From Phytohabitans houttuyneae (GTDB taxonomy: Bacteria > Actinomycetota > Actinomycetes > Mycobacteriales > Micromonosporaceae), in assembly GCF_011764425.1 (NCBI RefSeq), contig NZ_BLPF01000003.1, forward strand, positions 1,426,001-1,490,000: DNA of 64,000 bases, in the 5' to 3' direction. Below are positions 44,622-54,169 of the stretch, piece after piece (positions within the stretch are counted from its first letter, which is position 1; each line of letters starts with the position of its first letter). The notes beneath the pieces are model-generated. The model did not search any database. It was not told where the DNA came from and saw only the letters and a list, made by a program, of their open reading frames with translations. The translations under genes were made by a program, and so were the position numbers.

Positions 44622-45117
44622 TCAGGCCCCGCACGTAGGCGGCCTGCCCCACGTGCTGGTCGTCGTCGTTGAGCACGCTGACCAGGCGCACGCCGAGCGT
44701 GACCGGCGGGTCCCAGCCCTCGTCGACCACCCGGTCGAGGTCCTTCGCGCTCAGCCCGCGTAGAAACTCGCTGGTGCGGGCGGCCACCGCGTCGAAGTAG
44801 CCGATCAGCGTCTCGGCGCTGTCCGGCCGGATCCGGTCGACCTGGCCGGCACTGTGCCCGTACCCCGTGTCGTCGGACCCGGGCGCCAGGCCGAAGCGGG
44901 TCGCCCAGCCGTCGCGGACCCATACCTGCTCCTCGCCCATGAGGTCGGCGACGTGGTCGTCCTGGATGCGGGTGAGGTGCCAGACCAGCCAGCCCACCGA
45001 GTTGGCACCGGCCGCGGGAACCCAGTGCAGCTCCTCCGGGCTCAGGCCGTCGACGGCGGATCGGACCAGGTCGGGAAGGCGGTCGAACGCCTCTGCCAGC
45101 ACCTCTCTCGCGTCCAC
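44608..45117 (-). CDS. DinB-family (mycothiol-dependent transferase-like) protein
   Basis: 169 residues, four-helix DinB/DUF664 fold with three His metal ligands: NSVGWLVWHLTRIQDDHVAD (first His) and LNDDDQHVGQAAYVRGL near the end. ELHWVPAAGANSVGWLVWH is typical of the actinobacterial group that uses mycothiol. TAAGGT (minus strand, 45129-45124) is 6 bases before GTG 45117, so leaderless. The 3' end overlaps the HxlR gene by 14 bases. Confidence 0.87.
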   Translation of the reverse strand: MDAREVLAEAFDRLPDLVRSAVDGLSPEELHWVPAAGANSVGWLVWHLTRIQDDHVADLMGEEQVWVRDGWATRFGLAPGSDDTGYGHSAGQVDRIRPDSAETLIGYFDAVAARTSEFLRGLSAKDLDRVVDEGWDPPVTLGVRLVSVLNDDDQHVGQAAYVRGLIKAR

Positions 45118-45212
45118 GCCATCACCTTATCTGACCGGCCGGCAGCCACCGGCGGCGCACTGTCCACTGTGGTGATCTCGCCATGGTGGTGCCGGCTCGC
45201 TAACGTCGATAC

Positions 45213-46160
45213 ATGGACCGCGCCGGCCTTCCCCTGCACACCGGACCGGAGTCCGTCGATCTTGTCGTCGCCGACGTCGGCAGCCTCGGCCTGCGCGGCG
45301 AGCTCGGCATCGGCACGGCCATCGCCTCGGTCGCCGCGCTCGTCTGCGCGGGGCTCATCACGGCGGTGACGCTGGTGTTCGGCCAGTTCTCGCTGCCGCC
45401 GGTGCTCGGCACCACGGCCGGCGTGTTCACGGTCGCCGCGGCCGTGCTGTCCTGGCAGGTGCTGGGCGGCACGCGGCGGATCGAGTTCCGGCCGGCCCAC
45501 GACCCCGGCGTCGTCCGCGTCGTGGGCAGCGTGCGTTCCGAGGAGTACCCGATCTCGCGGCTGCGCCGGATCCTGCTGCGGCACACGGTCCAGCAGTCGC
45601 ACCGCTACCCCTTCGTCCTGCGCACCGCCGGCCAGGTCGGGCTGCGCCTGGAGTTCCACCGCGGCACGGTGCGGGAGTCGCTGCCCGGCGGCTTCGACGT
45701 GCCGGCGCTGGCCGACCGGCTGCGCGAGCTTGTCTCTCCGGCCGGCGTGCCGGTCGAGGTGGAGACCACCGGCCCGGCCGACTACGACCCGGCGGTCGCC
45801 GACGACGTCCTGCCCCGCGACGGCGTCGCGCTCGCCCTGATCGAGCGGCGGCCCCGCGACCGGCTGGCGGCGCGGCCGGGCTACCTCTTCTGGGACGAGG
45901 TCCGCGTCGCCTGGCAGGTGGTGTGGGACGTGCCGAGGGCCGCCGCGGCCAACGGGGTCCGCGCCCGGCGGCGCAGCTCGACCAACCCGCAGGGGCAGTA
46001 CGTGAGCTGGGTGGAGTACCGGGCGGTCGACGTGCAGCGGGTCGCCGACGCGATCGTCGCCGGCACCGCGACGCTCGAGCCGGCGTGGCGCACGGACACC
46101 GAGGAGGGCCTCGCGGCACTGGCCGCCGCGTCCGCGCCGCGCCGCAGGTGGCCCTGGTGA
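45213..46160 (+). CDS. hypothetical membrane protein
   Basis: 315 residues. Two membrane helices near the N-terminus (about 35-58 and 63-85) followed by a cytoplasmic or extracytoplasmic domain of about 230 residues rich in Arg and Val (YPISRLRRILLRHTVQQSHR, FWDEVRVAWQVVWDVPRAA, VEYRAVDVQRVADAIVAG). TAACGT at 45201-45206 is 6 bases before ATG, suggesting a leaderless transcript. No family recognised. Confidence 0.75.
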   Translation: MDRAGLPLHTGPESVDLVVADVGSLGLRGELGIGTAIASVAALVCAGLITAVTLVFGQFSLPPVLGTTAGVFTVAAAVLSWQVLGGTRRIEFRPAHDPGVVRVVGSVRSEEYPISRLRRILLRHTVQQSHRYPFVLRTAGQVGLRLEFHRGTVRESLPGGFDVPALADRLRELVSPAGVPVEVETTGPADYDPAVADDVLPRDGVALALIERRPRDRLAARPGYLFWDEVRVAWQVVWDVPRAAAANGVRARRRSSTNPQGQYVSWVEYRAVDVQRVADAIVAGTATLEPAWRTDTEEGLAALAAASAPRRRWPW

Positions 46161-46300
46161 CGATCCGGGCAATTTGACCAAAGTGGACGGTAGTCCGAAC
46201 TGACCGTAATGCCTTGGCTACAAGTCGCGTTACCCCTCCCAGGCGGCCTCGGGGCTTGGTAATCTGCCGCTCTCACGGCTGGGATCCAGGAGGTCTTCCA

Positions 46301-47044
46301 GTGACTGACAGCGGGATGAGAGGTCGTGTGAAAGGACTACTCGGAGGGCCCACGCCCTTCGTCAACGACACCCTGGAGCCGATGGACGTGTCCCCGAACG
46401 ACGCCAACGCCCAGCACCACGCCCTTCAGGTGCTCACGCTCGCCCAGCGCACGGGCGAGGAGCACATCGCGAGCGCCCGGCGCGAGTCGGACCGGATCAT
46501 CGCCGAGGCCCGCGCGCAGGCCGAGCAGGTGATGCGCGACGCCCAGTCGCACGCGCAGGTCCTGCAGAAGGAGGCGGAGAAGGCACTCGCCGACGCGCAC
46601 GCCTCCGCCGCGCAGATCACCGAGGCCGCGCAGGCCCACTCGGACGCCGCGCAGCGCAGCGCCGACGACATCCTCGGCGACGCCCGGGCCCGCGCCGACG
46701 AGCTGGTCAAGGCGTCCCAGGCCAGCGCCGACGAGCTGAAGCACCAGGCGCAGCAGCGGTTTGAGGACGTGGTCGGCAGCCTCGCCGCCAAGCGCGAGGC
46801 GCTGCAGCGGCAGATCGAGGCGCTGGAGCAGTTCGACCACGACTACCGGGCCCGGCTCACCTCGTTCATGCAGCACCAGCTCCGCTCGCTGTGGGTGGAC
46901 GAGCCGCGGGTCGACCCGCAGTCGATCGACGGCATCGAGGATTACGACGACGAGGTCGACGAGGCGGACCACCACCCCCGGGCCGCGCTCGAAGAGGCGA
47001 CCGTCGCGGTGCCGACCCAGGGCAGCAAGTCCGACCTGTCGTAG
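46301..47044 (+). CDS. DivIVA/Wag31-like coiled-coil protein
   Basis: 247 residues from GTG 46301, 7 bases after AGGAGG. A short N-terminus (RVKGLLGGPTPFVNDTLEP) precedes a long coiled coil (about residues 35-185) with the DivIVA-type runs ALQVLTLAQRTGEEHIASAR and ARAQAEQVMRDAQSHAQVLQ, ending in an acidic tail (DGIEDYDDEVDEADHH). Such proteins mark cell poles or septa and organise growth in actinomycetes. The N-terminal membrane-binding lysine motif of true Wag31 is not seen, so it is a paralogue. A strong terminator follows. Confidence 0.82.
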   Translation: MTDSGMRGRVKGLLGGPTPFVNDTLEPMDVSPNDANAQHHALQVLTLAQRTGEEHIASARRESDRIIAEARAQAEQVMRDAQSHAQVLQKEAEKALADAHASAAQITEAAQAHSDAAQRSADDILGDARARADELVKASQASADELKHQAQQRFEDVVGSLAAKREALQRQIEALEQFDHDYRARLTSFMQHQLRSLWVDEPRVDPQSIDGIEDYDDEVDEADHHPRAALEEATVAVPTQGSKSDLS

Positions 47045-47066
47045 CGGCGATCCAGCGCTCTTTCGA

Positions 47067-47092
47067 CCCGAGCCACCCGCGGGTGGCTCGGG
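47067..47092 (+). terminator. hairpin terminator of the DivIVA-like gene
   Basis: CCCGAGCCACCC (47067-47078) and GGGTGGCTCGGG (47081-47092) form a perfect 12-bp stem with a 2-base gap, followed by TTT, 22 bases after the stop. Confidence 0.9.
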
Positions 47093-47158
47093 TTTGCCGT
47101 GACCGGCGGCGGAGGGCGAGGCCGCTTTGCCGTGACCGGCGGCGGAGGGTGACGCCGC
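47093..47158. repeat. 33-bp tandem duplication leading into repeat copy D
   Basis: Two units, 47093-47125 and 47126-47158, both start TTTGCCGTGACCGGCGGCGG and differ at two or three positions. The end of the second unit is also the beginning of dispersed-repeat copy D, so part of the element has been duplicated here. Confidence 0.85.
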
Positions 47159-47200
47159 GGGAGCGACGGTCCGGACCCCGACGGGCATCGCGGTAGCTCA
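47143..47200 (+). repeat. dispersed intergenic repeat, copy D
   Basis: CGGAGGGTGACGCCGCGGGA, GCGACGGTCCGGACCCCGAC and GGGCATCGCGGTAGCTCA match copies A-C with a few changes; one change turns the stem GTCCG/CGGAC into GTCCG/CGGGC, which still pairs through a G-U. Confidence 0.85.
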
Positions 47201-47328
47201 ATCTCGCTGTAACAATCCGCCACGCCGCCGTAACAATGGATGATCATCGGCGGTAACACGGCGGCCATTCACTCCAGACGGTCGCGCGATCCGGACGGTC
47301 GCGCGCGTCGCGAGGAAGGAATGGCAGC

Positions 47329-47589
47329 ATGGCTGCTCCCCCGCCACCCACCGACGCCGAACTTGACGCCTACATCAAGATCCGTTATGCCCTGGTCGGC
47401 ATCGACCTGTCCACCCTGCCGGAGAACGACCCCGCCGCTCCCATGGACCAGGCACGCGTGATGGCCAACGCGCGCAGCACGATCCGCCAGGAAGTGCAGT
47501 ACTCCGACTACGTGCCCGACCAGCAGGCGCACGCGGCCGTGCTCTACCCGGCACCGTTCGCGGTGTGGACCGGAGAGTACAAGCCATGA
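47329..47589 (+). CDS. small protein coupled to a Tat amidase
   Basis: 86 residues: TDAELDAYIKIRYALVGIDL, MDQARVMANARSTIRQEVQY, QAHAAVLYPAPFAVWTGEYK. It has no signal peptide and an N-terminal helix pattern loosely like the AtzG/GatC-type small partners of amidases. GAAGGAATGGCAGC provides a ribosome site. ATGA overlap with the amidase gene indicates 1:1 synthesis; a chaperone or subunit role is inference. Confidence 0.7.
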   Translation: MAAPPPPTDAELDAYIKIRYALVGIDLSTLPENDPAAPMDQARVMANARSTIRQEVQYSDYVPDQQAHAAVLYPAPFAVWTGEYKP

Positions 47590-49202
47590 GCGCGGACCTG
47601 CCCCAGGACCTGGCGGTCGACCGCCGGTGGTTCCTGTCCCGGATGGCGGCCGTGTGGGCGGCGGCCGGCGCCGGGACCCTGCTCGGTGGCGGCCTGGCCG
47701 CCGCGCCGGCCGCCGCGCACGGCGGTGGTGTGTGGGAGACGGCGTACGCGAAGACGATCCGCCGCGCCGCGCTCGACGACCCGACCGAGCTGACGATCAG
47801 CGAGGCGGCCGCCGCGTTCCGCCGCCGGCTGCTGCGCCCGGTCGACCTGATGGAGGCCTACCTGGAACGGCTCGCGCGGTTCGAGGACATCTACAAGGCC
47901 TTCCTGTGGCGGCCCACCGACGCGGAACTGCTCGCCGCCGCGCGGCGGGTGCGCATCGACTCCCGCTCCACCCCGCTGGCCGGCATCGTGACCGCCGAGA
48001 AGGACAACTTCTACACCAAGGACATCCCGACCACCGCGATGTCGCCGGTGTACGCGGACTTCGTCCCCGCGTACGACTCGACCGTCCACTCGCGACTCAA
48101 GGCGGCCGGCGCCATCATGATGGGCAAGGCCGCGATGGGGCCGCTCGCCTCCGGCCGCGCCCGCCTCCCCGACGGCACGGCCACCACGGTGAACGCGTGG
48201 ACACCCGACGACATCCGGTACAGCCCGAGCGGCTCCAGCGGCGGCACCGCCACCGCGGTCGCCGGGCGACTGTCCACATCGGGCACCGGCACGCAGACCG
48301 GCGGGTCGATCACCAGCCCCTCGCAGGCGCAGAACCTCACCGGCCTCAAACCGACCTTCGGGCGGGCGTCACTGTTCGGGATCGTGCCGCTCACGTTCAC
48401 CCGCGACCATCCGGGGCCGCTCGCCCGCGACGCGATGGACGCCGCCATCATGCTCCAGTCGTTTGCCGGCCCGGACGGCAACGACCCGCGCACCCTCGGC
48501 ATGCCGCCGGTGCCCAACCTCGTCCGGGCCGCCACCGTCTACACGCACCGAGGCCGACCAAAGGTCCGGTGGGCCACGACGGTGGGCTACCCGCCCGACT
48601 TCCTGAGCGGCGCCAACGCCGAGACCCTCCCCATGCGACAGTCGCTTCTGGATACCTTGGCGGCCGTGGGATGCCGGGTGGAGGAGGTGCCGTACCCGGC
48701 GGAGTGGGAGCTGCTCTCCGGCCTGTCCAGCACCGCGGGCGAGGCGACGAACATGTTCCTGCCGTTCCTGCGCAAGGACGTGAGCCTCTTCGCCGACCGG
48801 CTGCCCGGCTTCCTCAACGGGATGTTCCGCAGCTCCGACAACTACATGAAGATGCTCCAGGCCCGGTACCAGTTCCTGCGGCTCGTGCTGGACCAGGTCT
48901 TCGACAAGTGCGACGTGTTCCTGACCGGCACCGTCTTCGACGGGATCGGGCTGCCGCTCATCGCGTTCCCGTACGGCATGGGCGTCGACACCACCACCGG
49001 CCTGCCCGTGCCGCGCGGCACGACGCTGGGCGCCCCACCGTTCGGTGAGGAACGCCTGCTCGCGGTCGTCGCCGCCTACCAGGCCGTCACCGACCACCAC
49101 CTGCGCCGCCCGCCGGACCCGACGGGGGTTGCGGCGGGTGCTCGCGCGTTCTCCGCCCCGTACAAGGTGCCGCCCGACTACGACGCCTCCGACGAGACCT
49201 GA
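47586..49202 (+). CDS. Tat-exported amidase-signature hydrolase
   Basis: 538 residues from ATG 47586. DRRWFLSRMAAVWAAAGAG is a twin-arginine signal cleaved near AAAHGGG. The Ser-cisSer-Lys triad is visible: Lys in GIVTAEKDNFYTKDI, the glycine/serine loop RYSPSGSSGGTATAV and nucleophile Ser in GTGTQTGGSITSPS. Members hydrolyse amides, including aryl and peptide amides. Export through Tat means that it folds, perhaps with its small partner, before leaving the cell. Length fits the family (450-550 residues). Confidence 0.88.
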   Translation: MSADLPQDLAVDRRWFLSRMAAVWAAAGAGTLLGGGLAAAPAAAHGGGVWETAYAKTIRRAALDDPTELTISEAAAAFRRRLLRPVDLMEAYLERLARFEDIYKAFLWRPTDAELLAAARRVRIDSRSTPLAGIVTAEKDNFYTKDIPTTAMSPVYADFVPAYDSTVHSRLKAAGAIMMGKAAMGPLASGRARLPDGTATTVNAWTPDDIRYSPSGSSGGTATAVAGRLSTSGTGTQTGGSITSPSQAQNLTGLKPTFGRASLFGIVPLTFTRDHPGPLARDAMDAAIMLQSFAGPDGNDPRTLGMPPVPNLVRAATVYTHRGRPKVRWATTVGYPPDFLSGANAETLPMRQSLLDTLAAVGCRVEEVPYPAEWELLSGLSSTAGEATNMFLPFLRKDVSLFADRLPGFLNGMFRSSDNYMKMLQARYQFLRLVLDQVFDKCDVFLTGTVFDGIGLPLIAFPYGMGVDTTTGLPVPRGTTLGAPPFGEERLLAVVAAYQAVTDHHLRRPPDPTGVAAGARAFSAPYKVPPDYDASDET

Positions 49203-49216
49203 TCGATCAGTCATCC

Positions 49217-49249
49217 GCCTCCGGCGGGCGCGGCGCGTCCGCCGGAGGC
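49217..49249. terminator. shared hairpin terminator
   Basis: Perfect 11-bp stem GCCTCCGGCGG (49217-49227) with CCGCCGGAGGC (49239-49249), between the convergent amidase and phosphotransferase genes. Confidence 0.8.
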
Positions 49250-49281
49250 GCGCGGCGGGCGCCGGGCCCCGCGTGCGTGGC

Positions 49282-50655
49282 TCAGGCGAACTCCGCCGCC
49301 CGCCGCAACGACGGCGCCACGTCCCCGGCGTGGTACGGGCGCTCGGACGGCTCGATGTTCGCCACGAACGCGGCGTAGACGGCGGCCAGGTGCAGCTCGG
49401 ACACCGGTCGCCACAGCCGGACGGCGCGCTCCGGCTCGCAGCCGGGCACCGTGCGCCGCCAGCGGGCCGCCCAGGAGGAGATGAGCGCGTCGCGGTCCGC
49501 GCCGTCCAGCCGCTCGGTGAGGCGCAGGATGTCGGCGGCCGGGTTGCCCACGACGCAGTCTCCCCAGTCGATGACGACGGGCGGGCCACCGCCGCCGAGG
49601 CGGGCGTTGCCGCCGTGCAGGTCACCGTGGACCAGAGTGTCCGGCAGCCCGCAGTCCCGGACGGCCGCCACCCGGGCATCCATGTTGGCGAGCAGTTCGG
49701 CGACGTCGGGCGCGTCCTCACCGGGCGCCGGACGCCAGCCGGTGAGCCGGTCGCGGACCCAGCGGCACAGCAGCGGGCCGCGCCGGTCGGGTACGCCGGA
49801 CGCGACGAGTGCGTCCAGCGCGCCGAGCGAGGCGACCTGGATGCGGTGCTGCACCGCCGCGATCGCGTCCCGCTCGACCGGACCGGCGTCCCAGCCGTCC
49901 ACACCGGGCGCGTCCCGCAGGAGCATCCGCCCCTCGTCGCCGGCGGCGAGCAGCGCCGGTGCCGCGCCGGGCACGGCCGCACCGAGCCAGCGCAGCACCG
50001 CGGCCTCGTGCCGGAAGAACCGCGGGACCTGCTTGAGCCACGCCCGCCGCGGCCGGCCGTCCGCCGCGAAACCGTCCACAGTGGGCCCTCCCGGCGGCGG
50101 GCTCTCGTCCAGGCGCCAGATGGCGGAGAGGTTCCAGGTGCGGATCTGGGTGGCGGTCAGCCCGGCCCAGCCGGCATCGGCCAGGACCTTCCCCGCCCAG
50201 GCGAGGCTGCCGGCCGGGCCACCCGGCTCCGCGTAGGGCGCCCTGAGCGGATGCGCCGCCCGGTCGCGTCCCACCAGCGGTCCGGGCCCGCCGCTCACCA
50301 CCGCGGCGGCGACCTCCGCCGCCGGCACCTGCCCGGAGGGCGGCTCGCCGCCGGTGGCCTTCACCCGCTCGCCGGCGGTGGCTTCCACCCGCTCGCCGGC
50401 GACGGGCGGCGCGGGCAGTCCAGGGGCCGGCTCGCGGTCGAGCTGGGCGAGGTAGGTGACCGTGCCACCGGGTGGCTCGGGCCGGTCCGCGTGGAGCAGC
50501 CGCAGCACGGCGACCTCGACACCGAAGCGGGCGCGGGCCTCGGCGACCACGCCGGCGACCTCCTGCCACCACGGCTCGGAGACATCGAACGGCGGCAGCG
50601 CACCGAGCGGGGCGCCGGCCCCGTCGACGAGCACCAGGCGCACCGTCCGATCCAC
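49282..50655 (-). CDS. APH-fold phosphotransferase with an extra N-terminal domain
   Basis: 457 residues from GTG 50655 (VDRTVRLVLVDGAG). Residues 1-90 form a separate small alpha/beta domain with PWWQEVAGVVAEARARFGVE and VAVLRLLHADRP. The APH kinase domain (about 150-457) has the Brenner motif LVHGDLHGGNARL (catalytic Asp and Asn) and the metal Asp in VVIDWGDCVVGNPAAD. Between them is a repetitive linker (AGERVEATAGERVKATGGE). The family phosphorylates aminoglycosides or metabolites such as choline and sugars; the substrate is not known here. Divergent from the Hsp70-like gene. Confidence 0.85.
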   Translation of the reverse strand: MDRTVRLVLVDGAGAPLGALPPFDVSEPWWQEVAGVVAEARARFGVEVAVLRLLHADRPEPPGGTVTYLAQLDREPAPGLPAPPVAGERVEATAGERVKATGGEPPSGQVPAAEVAAAVVSGGPGPLVGRDRAAHPLRAPYAEPGGPAGSLAWAGKVLADAGWAGLTATQIRTWNLSAIWRLDESPPPGGPTVDGFAADGRPRRAWLKQVPRFFRHEAAVLRWLGAAVPGAAPALLAAGDEGRMLLRDAPGVDGWDAGPVERDAIAAVQHRIQVASLGALDALVASGVPDRRGPLLCRWVRDRLTGWRPAPGEDAPDVAELLANMDARVAAVRDCGLPDTLVHGDLHGGNARLGGGGPPVVIDWGDCVVGNPAADILRLTERLDGADRDALISSWAARWRRTVPGCEPERAVRLWRPVSELHLAAVYAAFVANIEPSERPYHAGDVAPSLRRAAEFA

Positions 50656-50734
50656 GATGCGCGACGGTAGCCGCGGCCGGCCCGCGGTGCCACCGACTTC
50701 CCGCCCGCTGGCCGGCACCGCATAAGGTGGCCGA

Positions 50735-53412
50735 GTGGGGGGCGACGGGTACCGGGTCGGCGTCGACCTCGGCACCTCGAACACCGCCGCCGTCCTCGCC
50801 TTCCCCGACGGCCGCGTGCGCCCGCTGCTCTTCGACGGCTCGCCCCTGCTCCCGTCCGCCGTCTTCGCCGACCCGACCGCCACGGGTTCGCAGGCCGCCG
50901 GTTCCGAACCGATGCCCGGCGACGCCCCCGCCGGGTCCGGCCCGGTGGCCGGGCTGTCCGGCGGCCCGCTCGCCGGGCTGCTGGTCGGCCGGGACGCCAC
51001 GCATGCGGCCAGGACCCGGCCGGATTGTTTCGAGCCGCACCCCAAACGCTGTGTCGACGACGGTACCGTGCTGCTCGGCGACCGGTCCGTGCCGGTGCCC
51101 GACCTGTTCCGCGCGGTCCTGCGGCGGGTGGCCGCGGAGGCCGCGCGGGTTGCCGGCGCGCCCGTGGCCCGCGCGGTCCTCACCTGCCCGGCGGGGTGGG
51201 GTGCGGCCCGCCGCGAGGTGCTGCTGGCCGCGGCGCGGGCGGAGTTCGCCGGCGTGGAGCTGGTGACCGAGCCGGTCGCCGCCGCCACGTACTTCGTCGC
51301 CGTGGCGGGCGGGCGCGTGCCGGTCGGCTCCAGCGTCATGGTCTACGACCTCGGCGCGGGCACGTTCGACGCGTCGGTGGTCCGCCGGACGGCGGGCGGG
51401 TTCGAGGTGCTCGCCGCCGAAGGCCTGCCCGACGTGGGTGGGCTCGACATCGACGCGGCCGTGTTCGCCTCGCTCGGCCGGACGTACGCCGGGCGCGACC
51501 CGGCGGCCTGGGCGCGCCTCGCCGAGCCGGTCGCCCGCGCCGACCAGCGGGCGGCGCGGGCGCTGTGGGACGACGTCCGCGCGGGCAAGGAGATGCTCTC
51601 GCGGGCGCCGCGCACGTCCGTACACGTGCCGGTCTTCGACGACGACGCCCCGCTCGGCCGCGAGGAGGTCGAGGAGCTGGCCCGCCCGATCCTCGAGCGC
51701 ACGGTCGCGCTCAGCGGGCGGGTGCTGGCCGCCGCCGGCTTCGCGGCGTCCGACCTGGCCGGGCTCTTCCTGGTCGGCGGTTCGAGCCGGATGCCCCTCG
51801 CGGCGCGGCTGCTGCACCGCCACCTCGGCGTCGCGCCCACGGTCGTGGAGCAGCCCGAGCTCGCGGTGGCCGAGGGCAGCCTGCGTGCCAGCCCGACCAC
51901 CGCGCCACCCGGCGAGCCGGCCGCCGAGGGACCCGACTGGCCGGGTGAGCCGCCGGTCCCGCCCGAGCCGGTGGAGCCCAGGCGGCTGTCACCGCGCGTC
52001 CTCGCCGCCGCCGGTCTCGCGATCGCGCTGCTGGCCACCGTCGCTGCCGTCCTGCTGTACCAGCGCCGGGATCCCCGCCGGACCTGCTGCGCGGCATCCC
52101 GGAGGCGATGCGGGCCGGCTGCCACCGCGGCGCGCCCTCCGACGTGCCGGGCGCGAGCGCCGCGGCACTCTGCCCCGGGCCGGCGGGCGACACGGTGGTG
52201 GGCCTCTTCGCCGGCCAGGCCGGCGCCGACGCCGCCTACGACCGCGCGGTACGCGAGTCCGGTGCGACCGCCGGCGAAGGCGACTGCGGCACGGGCGCCC
52301 GCGGCGAGCACCGCTACCCGGACACCGGCCCGGCCCGCGGCCGCGTGCTCTGCTTCGAGCGCGACGGTACGGCCACGCTGCTGTGGATCGACGGCCAGGC
52401 CGCCATCCTGTCACGCGCCGAGTCGTCCACACAGGACCTTCCCGAGCTGCGCGCGGCGTGGCGGGCGTGGACGGGATCGCCGGCGTTCCCGACCGCCGAG
52501 GAGGCCGATCTGGTCGGGCTGGTGGGCCTCGCCGACTGCCGCCGGGCCGGCTTCGCCGACCTGGACGACTTCGCGGGCGCCACCGCCGGTGTGGCGTGCA
52601 GGCCGCGCGGCACCGGGGCGAGCGCGGTGTCGTACTACCGCTTCCCGAGCCTCGACGCCCTGCGCGGCGCGATGGACGCCCGGGTCGCCGCGACCGGCGC
52701 TAAGCCGGGTGTCAACTGTGACGAGGGCGAGGCGCCTGAATTCCTCGGTACCCGACGCTTCGACCTGCGCAGCGCCGAGATCGGGGTGCTGTCCTGCCAC
52801 CCGGGTCCACAGAGCACCCTCGTGATGGAGTGGAGCGTCGAGGCGCTGCTGGTGGCCGGGCGCGGCGTGGGCACCGACGCGAAGGCACTCGCCGGCTGGT
52901 GGCGGGGCAGCTCCGACCCGCCGACCGCCCGCGTGGTCGAGGCGGTCAACGCCGCCTCGCAGCCGCCGTTTCCGTCGGAGCGGGAGCGGGCGCTGCTGGC
53001 CCACATCCCGGAGCGCTCCCGCCAGAACTGCCTGCGCCCCTCGGCCGAGCAGGTGCGAAACAACGTCGGCGAGGCGCCGGTGGTCGCTGTCGTGTGTGGA
53101 CCGACGGCCGGTGCGCGGATCGTGTTCTACTACCAGTTCCGCGATGTGGCCTCGATGCGGCAGAGCTACGGCAGCGGCACGACGAACGGGGAGGACTGCA
53201 CGAGCCTCCCGGACGGCTTCCAGGGCGAGTCCGCGTACCGCCGCGGCGGCATGACCGGCCGGCTGGAGTGCGCGCAGGCCCAAAACGGCACCCTGTACCT
53301 CGTGTGGACGACCGACCAGCTGGCGATCCAGGCTTTCGCCTTCCAGGGCGACGACCCGTTCGCGATGATCGACTGGTGGCGGCACGAAGCGGGGCCGCTG
53401 CCACCGCGCTGA
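50735..53412 (+). pseudogene. membrane-anchored Hsp70-like protein with three extracytoplasmic Cys-containing repeats, one frameshift
   Basis: First frame: an Hsp70/actin-fold ATPase (about residues 1-385) with phosphate-1 VGVDLGTSNTAAVLAFPDG, phosphate-2 VYDLGAGTFDASVV and adenosine motif LFLVGGSSRMP, but without an Hsp70 peptide-binding domain. A proline-rich linker and one membrane helix (LAAAGLAIALLATVAAVLLY, about 425-445) follow. Just after the helix homology moves to another frame, which runs to 53412 with three repeats of about 115 residues, each with Cys pairs and a GR.LC...G...LLW core. The break is at CCCC, 52073-52076; one more C joins DPPPDLLRGIPEA and gives about 892 residues. 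TAAGGT at 50723-50728 is 6 bases before GTG. Confidence 0.8.
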
Positions 53413-53558
53413 CCGCGAGCCCAGCTTCGTCAGAGCCTGAGCGAGGATCGCTTCGCCGAGGGCTGACCGCGCGCTCAGTCCCGGCCGAAGCCTGACCGCG
53501 GGCTCAGCCCGTCTAAGCGCTGAGCGTTCGGTCAGCTTCGTCGGAGCCTGAGCGATGG
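53413..53558. repeat. short degenerate repeats between stop codons
   Basis: A 23-base word, CAGCTTCGTC then (A/G)GAGCCTGAGCGA, occurs at 53422-53444 and 53533-53555, with GCTGACCGCGCGCTCAG-like words between them. It fills the space between the Hsp70-like gene and the convergent lipoprotein gene. Confidence 0.65.
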
Positions 53559-54002
53559 TCAGCCGAGCACCGAACCGCCGGCGCTGGCCGTGCCCGTACC
53601 CGACGTGCTGCCCCGGCTCGTGCCCACAACCTTGCCGTTGAAGATTGCGCGCAGCTCCACGTTGCCCTTGCCATGCTTGATGGTGAGCTTCCACTCGTGG
53701 CGCAGCCCGTCGGAGGGCACGTCGACCGACAGCCGCAGCGGCAGCTTTCGGTCGGTCACCGCTGTGGACTTGCCGTCCAGCTCGTACGTGACCGACGTGA
53801 GCGCGGCGGTGCCGGTGGCCGTGAAGACCAGGATGTGCGGCTGCTGGCTCGCCGGTGTCGACGGCACCGGCGCGGCGCTGGTCGCGGATGCCGGCGGGGC
53901 CGTCACCGTCGCGGCCGGCTCGTCGGCGTTGTCACCGCAGCCGGCGGCCAGGAGCACCACCACTGCCACGGCCGCGGGGACAAGTCGTGCTATAGGCGGC
54001 AT
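53559..54002 (-). CDS. small lipoprotein, MmpS-like beta fold possible
   Basis: 147 residues from ATG 54002. [19 protein letters not shown] is a good lipoprotein signal (lipobox LLAAGC). A Pro/Ser/Thr spacer (about 30-60) leads to a beta-rich domain ([52 protein letters not shown]) resembling actinobacterial MmpS/YtxH-independent envelope proteins. It would be anchored on the outer face of the membrane. Function unknown. Confidence 0.78.
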   Translation of the reverse strand: MPPIARLVPAAVAVVVLLAAGCGDNADEPAATVTAPPASATSAAPVPSTPASQQPHILVFTATGTAALTSVTYELDGKSTAVTDRKLPLRLSVDVPSDGLRHEWKLTIKHGKGNVELRAIFNGKVVGTSRGSTSGTGTASAGGSVLG

Positions 54003-54169
54003 GGGCCACACTCTATCCACCCGACGCCACACGCCGTTTGTCGATGCGAGCCGGAGTCCAGGCGTCGTCCGGTGGTGGCGGGCATACCAGTGCCGCATGC
54101 GACCCGATGGCCGACGCCGCATGGCGGCGTCAAGTGGTGCGGGGCGCGCCGGTGTTTGGACGACCTCGG

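Noticed and set aside
53413-53558. Repeats with 23-base words as a CRISPR array
   Set aside because: Only two clear copies, imperfect, with an unequal spacer and no cas genes.
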